From Ignatzschineria sp. (GTDB taxonomy: Bacteria > Pseudomonadota > Gammaproteobacteria > Cardiobacteriales > Wohlfahrtiimonadaceae): a DNA stretch of 64,000 nt. Positions 59,816 through 64,000 of the stretch are shown piece after piece. The notes under the pieces were generated by a model. It did no database searches. It saw only the letters and a list, made by a program, of their open reading frames with translations, and had not been told where the DNA came from. Position 1 is the stretch's first letter. Every line of letters begins with the position of its first letter. The stretch covers positions 1-64,000 of the forward strand of contig JASLFU010000037.1 of the NCBI GenBank assembly GCA_030150405.1. The letters are read 5' to 3'. A program made the translations under genes and the position numbers.

Positions 59816-60907
59816 TTAATATCGTGCCACAGGATATGAGCCGAGCACTTTAAAGAATGAAGAGACCTCCTCAATCTCGCTCAGCGCCAGTTTTAAACCG
59901 TGATCCTCAAAATGCCCTAATACATCAATAAAGAAGACGTAACTCCAATTGCTATTTTTAGAGGGACGCGATTCGATGCGGGTCATTGTAATATTATATT
60001 TAGAAAGAGGAGCAATAAGATGAAGAAGAAGCCCCGGGCGATCATTGGCAGAGACTAAAATAGTGGTTTTATCATTGCCACTTGGCTCAATACGTTTATT
60101 GCCGATCACTAAAAAACGGGTGCTATTGGTGAGGTTATCCTCAATGTTTTTCTCCACAATGGGCACATTGTAATGTTTAGCCGCTTGTTTTCCCCCAAGC
60201 GCGGCAGTGCCGGGTTCATTTGCGGTGCGCATAATCGCGCCTGCGTTGGAATTAGTAGCAATACGTTCGGCATGGGGTAGATACTCATCGAGCCAGCTGC
60301 GGCATTGAGCAAGGGATTGAGGATGAGCATAGACTGTTTTAATCGCTGCTAAATCTGTTTCATGGGAGATCAGATTTTGGTGAATCTTAAGCTCAGTCTC
60401 CCCGCAAATAGAGACATTTGCGCTTAAAAAGCAATCGAGAGTCTGATTTACGGCGCCTTCTGTGGAGTTTTCGATCGGCACAACACCATAATCAGCTTTT
60501 TCCGATTCAATTGCATGGAAGACTTCATCAATGGTGCGGATCGGCATACGCTGTGCAGATCCCCCAAAATGCTTGATGGTTGCCTCTTCGGTAAAAGTTC
60601 CTTTAGGGCCTAAATAAGCAATCGTTAACGGCTTTTCAAGAGAGAGGCAGATCGACATAATCTCACGGAAGAGTCGAGCGATATCTTCATCGGCAATAGG
60701 GCCTTGATTACTCTCCATTCGATGGCTTAAAACTTGCGCCTCCCGTTCGGGGCGGTACATCTCCTTATCTCCTGCGGCGATCTTTATCTCCCCTATTGCT
60801 TTGGCCGCAATCGCTCGGCGATTGAGCAAGGTTAAGATCTCGCTATCGATGCGATCGATCTCATCGCGATATTCAAGAAGGCTCTTTGGTCTGTTTTTGT
60901 TTGGCAT
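59816..60907 (-). CDS. pheA: Bifunctional chorismate mutase / prephenate dehydratase
   Basis: 363 residues: AroQ chorismate mutase (about 1-90, RDEIDRIDSEILTLLNRRA), prephenate dehydratase (about 92-275, with YLGPKGTFTEEA, ENSTEGAVNQTLD and the TRF motif TNSTRFLVIG) and an ACT domain (about 280-363) with ESRPSK for phenylalanine feedback. Commits chorismate to phenylalanine. No phe leader peptide or attenuator was recognised. Confidence 0.96.
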   Translation of the reverse strand: MPNKNRPKSLLEYRDEIDRIDSEILTLLNRRAIAAKAIGEIKIAAGDKEMYRPEREAQVLSHRMESNQGPIADEDIARLFREIMSICLSLEKPLTIAYLGPKGTFTEEATIKHFGGSAQRMPIRTIDEVFHAIESEKADYGVVPIENSTEGAVNQTLDCFLSANVSICGETELKIHQNLISHETDLAAIKTVYAHPQSLAQCRSWLDEYLPHAERIATNSNAGAIMRTANEPGTAALGGKQAAKHYNVPIVEKNIEDNLTNSTRFLVIGNKRIEPSGNDKTTILVSANDRPGLLLHLIAPLSKYNITMTRIESRPSKNSNWSYVFFIDVLGHFEDHGLKLALSEIEEVSSFFKVLGSYPVARY

Positions 60908-61164
60908 AGCTTTACCGTATGATTGTTCTATTCATTATTTTTATGGTGTAAAGAATTGGTATCTGGCAAAAGCAACGGGCGGGCTTTTCTATTTTTTAGC
61001 GCATATTGAGCCTACCTACAGTTACTTACTGCAATTTTTAATATAGATGATTTTAGCGGGGCTTGTCAGCTTTTAGAGTGCTTAGTTGGTAAATCGAGCA
61101 CTACTTTTGAGTTCAAAAGCGTCATAATAGGGGCTATTCCTAGCCATTAGAGAGAGAAGAGAGC

Positions 61165-61725
61165 ATGGAGAAACGAGATAAAAATGAGATTTTAATGCCT
61201 TTTGAGGGTAAACGCCCAGAGATTGGTGAGCGAGTTTGGATCGACCCCACAGCAAAATTGATTGGTGAGGTGAAAATTGGAGATGATTCCTCCATCTGGC
61301 CCGGCGTAATTATGCGGGGGGATGTGAACTATATTGAGATCGGCGCTCGTACTAGCATCCAAGATGGCACGATTATTCATGTGGCTAATGATGGAAAGCT
61401 CTCGCCCGGGGGGCATCCCACGATTATTGGTGATGATGTCACGGTGGGGCATGGGGCGATGCTGCATGGTTGCACCATTGAAGAGGGTTGTTTGATTGGC
61501 ATGCGAGCTATTGTGCTCGATGGTGCCAAAGTGGAAAAGAATGCCATTTTAGGGGCTGGAGCACTTTTAGCCCCGGGGAAGGTGGTGCGATCGGGAGAGG
61601 TGTGGGTGGGAGCTCCCGCACGGAGGGTTAAGCGATTAACAGAGGAGGAGATAGAGAACCTCTACTTCTCTGCAGCGCAGTATGTAACCCTGAAAGATCG
61701 CTACTTTGCCGATCAGAAGCGTTAA
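61165..61725 (+). CDS. Gamma-class carbonic anhydrase-like hexapeptide protein
   Basis: 186 residues of left-handed beta-helix repeats. H72, H96 and H101 (TIIHVA, VGHGAMLHG) are the three zinc ligands of gamma-carbonic anhydrases, and RGDVNYIEIG...TSIQDG is a family motif, as in E. coli YrdA/PaaY. Activity of the YrdA branch is uncertain. An ATG at 61195 is an alternative start. It is the gene directly upstream of the dnaN leader. Confidence 0.9.
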   Translation: MEKRDKNEILMPFEGKRPEIGERVWIDPTAKLIGEVKIGDDSSIWPGVIMRGDVNYIEIGARTSIQDGTIIHVANDGKLSPGGHPTIIGDDVTVGHGAMLHGCTIEEGCLIGMRAIVLDGAKVEKNAILGAGALLAPGKVVRSGEVWVGAPARRVKRLTEEEIENLYFSAAQYVTLKDRYFADQKR

Positions 61726-61887
61726 CAAGAGCGTAAAATTTATAAAGGTTTCAACGAGCATAATTCTATATCGACCACTTGCGGCTAAATATTGCGCAAT
61801 GTAGGCTCTTTATGGCAGAAGAAGGGAGTGCTTAAAAGAGAATGAAACCGTGAAACAATGCGTAAATTTAGGGCGCACTCTCTTTTC

Positions 61888-61896
61888 TGTGGATAA
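61888..61896 (-). promoter_or_regulatory. Perfect DnaA box
   Basis: TGTGGATAA, i.e. TTATCCACA on the minus strand. A weaker copy (TGTGGGCAA, 7 of 9) lies at 61924-61932. Could belong to the origin region or to DnaA control of dnaN. Confidence 0.6.
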
Positions 61897-62010
61897 CTCT
61901 GAGGATATCTTTTGGGGTAATTCTGTGGGCAAGCTGAGGAGTGCGAAAAAGCGCTGTTTTACTCTAATTTAATGGAAATCCCTTTGGGGGAAAGCAGGTG
62001 TTCGAGAGAA

Positions 62011-62027
62011 TATCTCTTATAGAGATA
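62011..62027. promoter_or_regulatory. Inverted repeat over the dnaN promoter
   Basis: Perfect palindrome TATCTC-TTATA-GAGATA, just upstream of the -10; it would cover the -35 zone. An overlapping AGAGA-ATA-TCTCT can pair alternatively. Confidence 0.4.
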
Positions 62028-62039
62028 AGCACATTTTAG

Positions 62040-62048
62040 TGGTATAAT
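62040..62048 (+). promoter_or_regulatory. Extended -10 promoter of dnaN
   Basis: TGGTATAAT: TGN plus a perfect -10. No good -35 at 17 bp. Transcripts would start near 62055 and have a leader of about 120 nt. Confidence 0.55.
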
Positions 62049-62060
62049 CGATGAATGTTT

Positions 62061-62140
62061 CACAGAGGTTTTACTCTGTGTTGAGGCTGAGCTTTTACCT
62101 GTTGCCTAGTAACGAAAAAATGCAAAGGGCAAGCTGAGCC
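62061..62140 (+). promoter_or_regulatory. Structured 5' leader of dnaN
   Basis: Hairpin 1: CACAGAG/CTCTGTG, perfect 7 bp with a 6-nt loop (62061-62080). Hairpin 2: GGCTGAGCTT pairs with AAGCTGAGCC (62084-62093 and 62131-62140) at 9 of 10 positions, around a loop of 37 nt. It ends 37 bp before the dnaN start. Confidence 0.4.
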
Positions 62141-62177
62141 ATCAAAGACTCAATACATCAAGATCTGTAGAGGACAT

Positions 62178-63278
62178 ATGAAGTTAATTATTCAAAGAGA
62201 ACAGCTGATGAAGCCCCTTCAGGCTATTATCGGCGTGATCGATCGTACACAAACATTGCCCGTTTTAGCAAACGTAAAATGTGTGGTGAGTGAGGATGAG
62301 ATTACTTTAACCACCACGGATCTCGAGATTGAGCTTACCTGCTCATTCCCTCATATTCCCATTGAGCAAGGGGCGATTACCTTTCCAGCCCGTAAGCTTT
62401 TTGACATCTTAAAGGCGCTTCCAAGCGAGATTGAGGTGCAGATTGAGGTGGAAGATAATCGTGCACAGATCACAGCAGGCCGTTCTCGCTTTACATTGAG
62501 CTGCTTACCGGTGGATGAGTTCCCCGTGCTTGATGATCTGCAATTTGATAAGACCTTAACATTGCCGAAAAATGAGCTCCGCAAATTGATTGAGCGTGTC
62601 TCTTTCTCTATGGCGATCTCCGATGTGCGTTACTTTTTAAATGGTCTTCTATTAGATGTCGCAGGGGATCAATTAAACGCAGTGGCTACAGATGGGCACC
62701 GACTTTCGGTCGCTTACCTCACTCTTAGTGAGTCTTCTGGGATCGAGAAGCAATTTATTATCCCACGTAAGGGGGTTGAAGAACTCCTAAAACTGCTCGA
62801 AAATGAGTCCGCTCCGGTGCATCTTGAGCTTAGCCAAAATCATCTTCGGGTAGAGCTTGGCGGTATTGTCTTTACCACGAAATTGATCGAAGGGAAATTC
62901 CCCGATTATCGTCGCGTTGTTCCTGCTCTTGGGGATAAGATCATCGTGGCTGACCGATTAGGGCTGATTGAGGCATTAACCCGTGCATCTGTACTTTCGC
63001 AAGATAAGTTCCGTGGTATTCGGGTGAATGTAGAGGAGTTTCTGCTTAAACTACAGGTGAATAACCCCGAGCAGGAGCAAGCAGAAGAGGAGGTAGAGGT
63101 GAACTATCAGGGGGAGCCTTTTGCGACTGCCTTTAATGTTACTTATCTGCTCGATGCTTTAAAAACGTTAGATGATGATATGGTGCGTTTAAGCTTTACA
63201 GCGCCCAATTCTAGCTGCTTAATTCAGAACTCAGATGGCGATGATGTGCGTTATGTTGTCATGCCGATGAGACTCTAA
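62178..63278 (+). CDS. dnaN: DNA polymerase III beta subunit (sliding clamp)
   Basis: 366 residues, three repeated clamp domains; LKLIIQREQL-type start, LAVATDGHRLS-like VATDGHRLSVAY and the C-terminal YVVMPMRL (the M-P-M-R-L end of bacterial clamps). Holds polymerase III on DNA. AGAGGA site before the ATG. dnaA is not the upstream gene, whereas dnaA-dnaN-recF is the usual order. Confidence 0.97.
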   Translation: MKLIIQREQLMKPLQAIIGVIDRTQTLPVLANVKCVVSEDEITLTTTDLEIELTCSFPHIPIEQGAITFPARKLFDILKALPSEIEVQIEVEDNRAQITAGRSRFTLSCLPVDEFPVLDDLQFDKTLTLPKNELRKLIERVSFSMAISDVRYFLNGLLLDVAGDQLNAVATDGHRLSVAYLTLSESSGIEKQFIIPRKGVEELLKLLENESAPVHLELSQNHLRVELGGIVFTTKLIEGKFPDYRRVVPALGDKIIVADRLGLIEALTRASVLSQDKFRGIRVNVEEFLLKLQVNNPEQEQAEEEVEVNYQGEPFATAFNVTYLLDALKTLDDDMVRLSFTAPNSSCLIQNSDGDDVRYVVMPMRL

Positions 63279-63304
63279 ACTCACTGAGTATCTGAGCTAT
63301 TTAA

Positions 63305-64000
63305 GTGATTATTGAATCCTTAAAAGTTGAAAATTTTAGACATCTTGCGAATCAGAGTTATCACTTTGATTCGCAATTTAATTTAATTGTCGGAAAAAAT
63401 GGGTCCGGCAAAACCTCCCTCCTAGAGGCGCTCTATTTTCTCTCCCACACGCGCTCTTTTCGTACATCCCGAGTGAATCAGATTATCGCTAATGGTGAAG
63501 ATTTTTTTCGGCTCTTTGCCGAGCTCAGTCGCCCGCAAATAGAAGATGAAGAGTTGGGGGGAGAACTTTCTGTCTCTCCCTTTCGTTCACAATTAGGGAT
63601 TGAGCGAGATCGGCAAGAGATTCGGGTGCGACAAGATTATGAGACCGTCACACGCCGTTCACACCTTGCAAAATTGCTCCCTATCCTCTTTTTAGGCCCC
63701 GATACCGGGCAGCTTTTAGTGGAATCCCCAAAGTTTCGCCGGCAATTTATCGATTGGGGGCTCTTTCAAAATCAAGAGGAGTATCATCGTCTCTGGCTTC
63801 GTTATGAACGCGCTCTTTCCCAGCGCAATGCCGCATTAAAGCAACACTATCCTGATGGAGTGCTCGAGGGGCTAGAGGAGGAGATGGCGCAAGCAGGAGA
63901 GAGGCTTAGCAATTATCGCCATCAATTTTTAGATCAGCTCTTTATTCCGCTTAAACCCCTTCTTGAGTCACTTTTAGGGGATGGGCGTCAATGGTCGCTT
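63305..64000 (+). CDS. recF: DNA replication/repair ATPase RecF (N-terminal part)
   Basis: The frame opens with GTG at 63305, 26 bp after the dnaN stop, and runs off the right edge. IIESLKVENFRHL at the start and the Walker A segment VGKNGSGKTSLLEAL, then YFLSHTRSFRTS, identify RecF. It loads RecA onto gapped DNA with RecO and RecR. Usual order dnaN-recF-(gyrB) is kept on this side. About 230 of roughly 360 residues are visible. Confidence 0.93.
   Translation, partial: MIIESLKVENFRHLANQSYHFDSQFNLIVGKNGSGKTSLLEALYFLSHTRSFRTSRVNQIIANGEDFFRLFAELSRPQIEDEELGGELSVSPFRSQLGIERDRQEIRVRQDYETVTRRSHLAKLLPILFLGPDTGQLLVESPKFRRQFIDWGLFQNQEEYHRLWLRYERALSQRNAALKQHYPDGVLEGLEEEMAQAGERLSNYRHQFLDQLFIPLKPLLESLLGDGRQWSL

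Overview
The window reads as a chromosomal segment of a gammaproteobacterium with moderate-to-low GC. YajD, YjcH-ActP, RlmKL, LolA-RarA, TatC, UbiA, PheA, ffh next to a CorE/YpjD-like gene, and dnaN-recF are all of gammaproteobacterial type. The overall look suits the Ignatzschineria/Wohlfahrtiimonas (Cardiobacteriales) neighbourhood, but that placement is inference. Gene density is high, most operons are short, and many are closed by clear rho-independent terminators. No transposase, integrase, phage gene, rRNA or CRISPR array was seen.

Layout. 0-5.7 kb: the end of a solute symporter, an acidic hypothetical gene, a two-gene c-type cytochrome operon (a TsdA-like thiosulfate dehydrogenase and a tri-haem cytochrome) with an FNR-like box upstream, a DUF3592 protein and a MATE exporter. 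5.8-10.7 kb: tRNA-Leu(CAA) followed directly by a complete Type III restriction-modification pair (mod-res). 10.7-20.5 kb: AEC carrier, sirtuin, YajD, endonuclease IV, the acetate symporter operon yjcH-actP, a gene-free stretch of about 1.1 kb, hemN and pyruvate kinase. 20.6-24.1 kb: tRNA-Ser(TGA) followed by accessory genes, namely a DUF5710/zinc-ribbon protein convergent with a HEPN protein, then DUF2254 and DUF4031 proteins. 24.2-27.2 kb: a copper-resistance unit copY-copA with twin candidate operators. 27.3-34 kb: NSS transporter, acetyl/succinyl-CoA transferase, rlmKL and an H-NS-like protein. 34.2-36.5 kb: the operon ubiA - cobalamin adenosyltransferase - phosphopantetheinyl transferase. 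36.5-37.3 kb: a gene-free region with GGA-loop hairpins and a strong orphan terminator, a candidate Csr/Rsm-type RNA locus. 37.3-43.3 kb: a peptidoglycan-binding-domain protein, a SulP transporter and the divergent cadR/cadA heavy-metal unit, with a textbook MerR-type promoter and ten perfect GATCAC hexamers coding His-Asp. 43.4-54.8 kb: housekeeping genes gltS, lolA-rarA, a lone O-antigen-ligase-like gene, gltX, tatC, corE/ypjD, ffh, sppA and mgsA. 54.9-58.9 kb: an alanine-use locus (GntR regulator, AGCS symporter, divergent dadA). 59-64 kb: folB, a small membrane protein, pheA, gamma-carbonic anhydrase, then dnaN and the start of recF.

Functional themes. Metal homeostasis appears twice, as Cu (CopY/CopA) and Cd/Zn/Pb (CadR/CadA). 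Carbon flow through acetate and amino acids is well represented (ActP/YjcH, CoA-transferase, NSS, GltS, AGCS, DadA). Defence or accessory genes sit immediately behind both tRNA genes. Most worth a second look: the orphan terminator and GGA hairpins at 36.7-37.2 kb; dnaN-recF without dnaA but with a perfect DnaA box and a structured leader; the AT-rich target-recognition block of mod; the GATCAC array in cadA; and the convergent DUF5710/HEPN pair.
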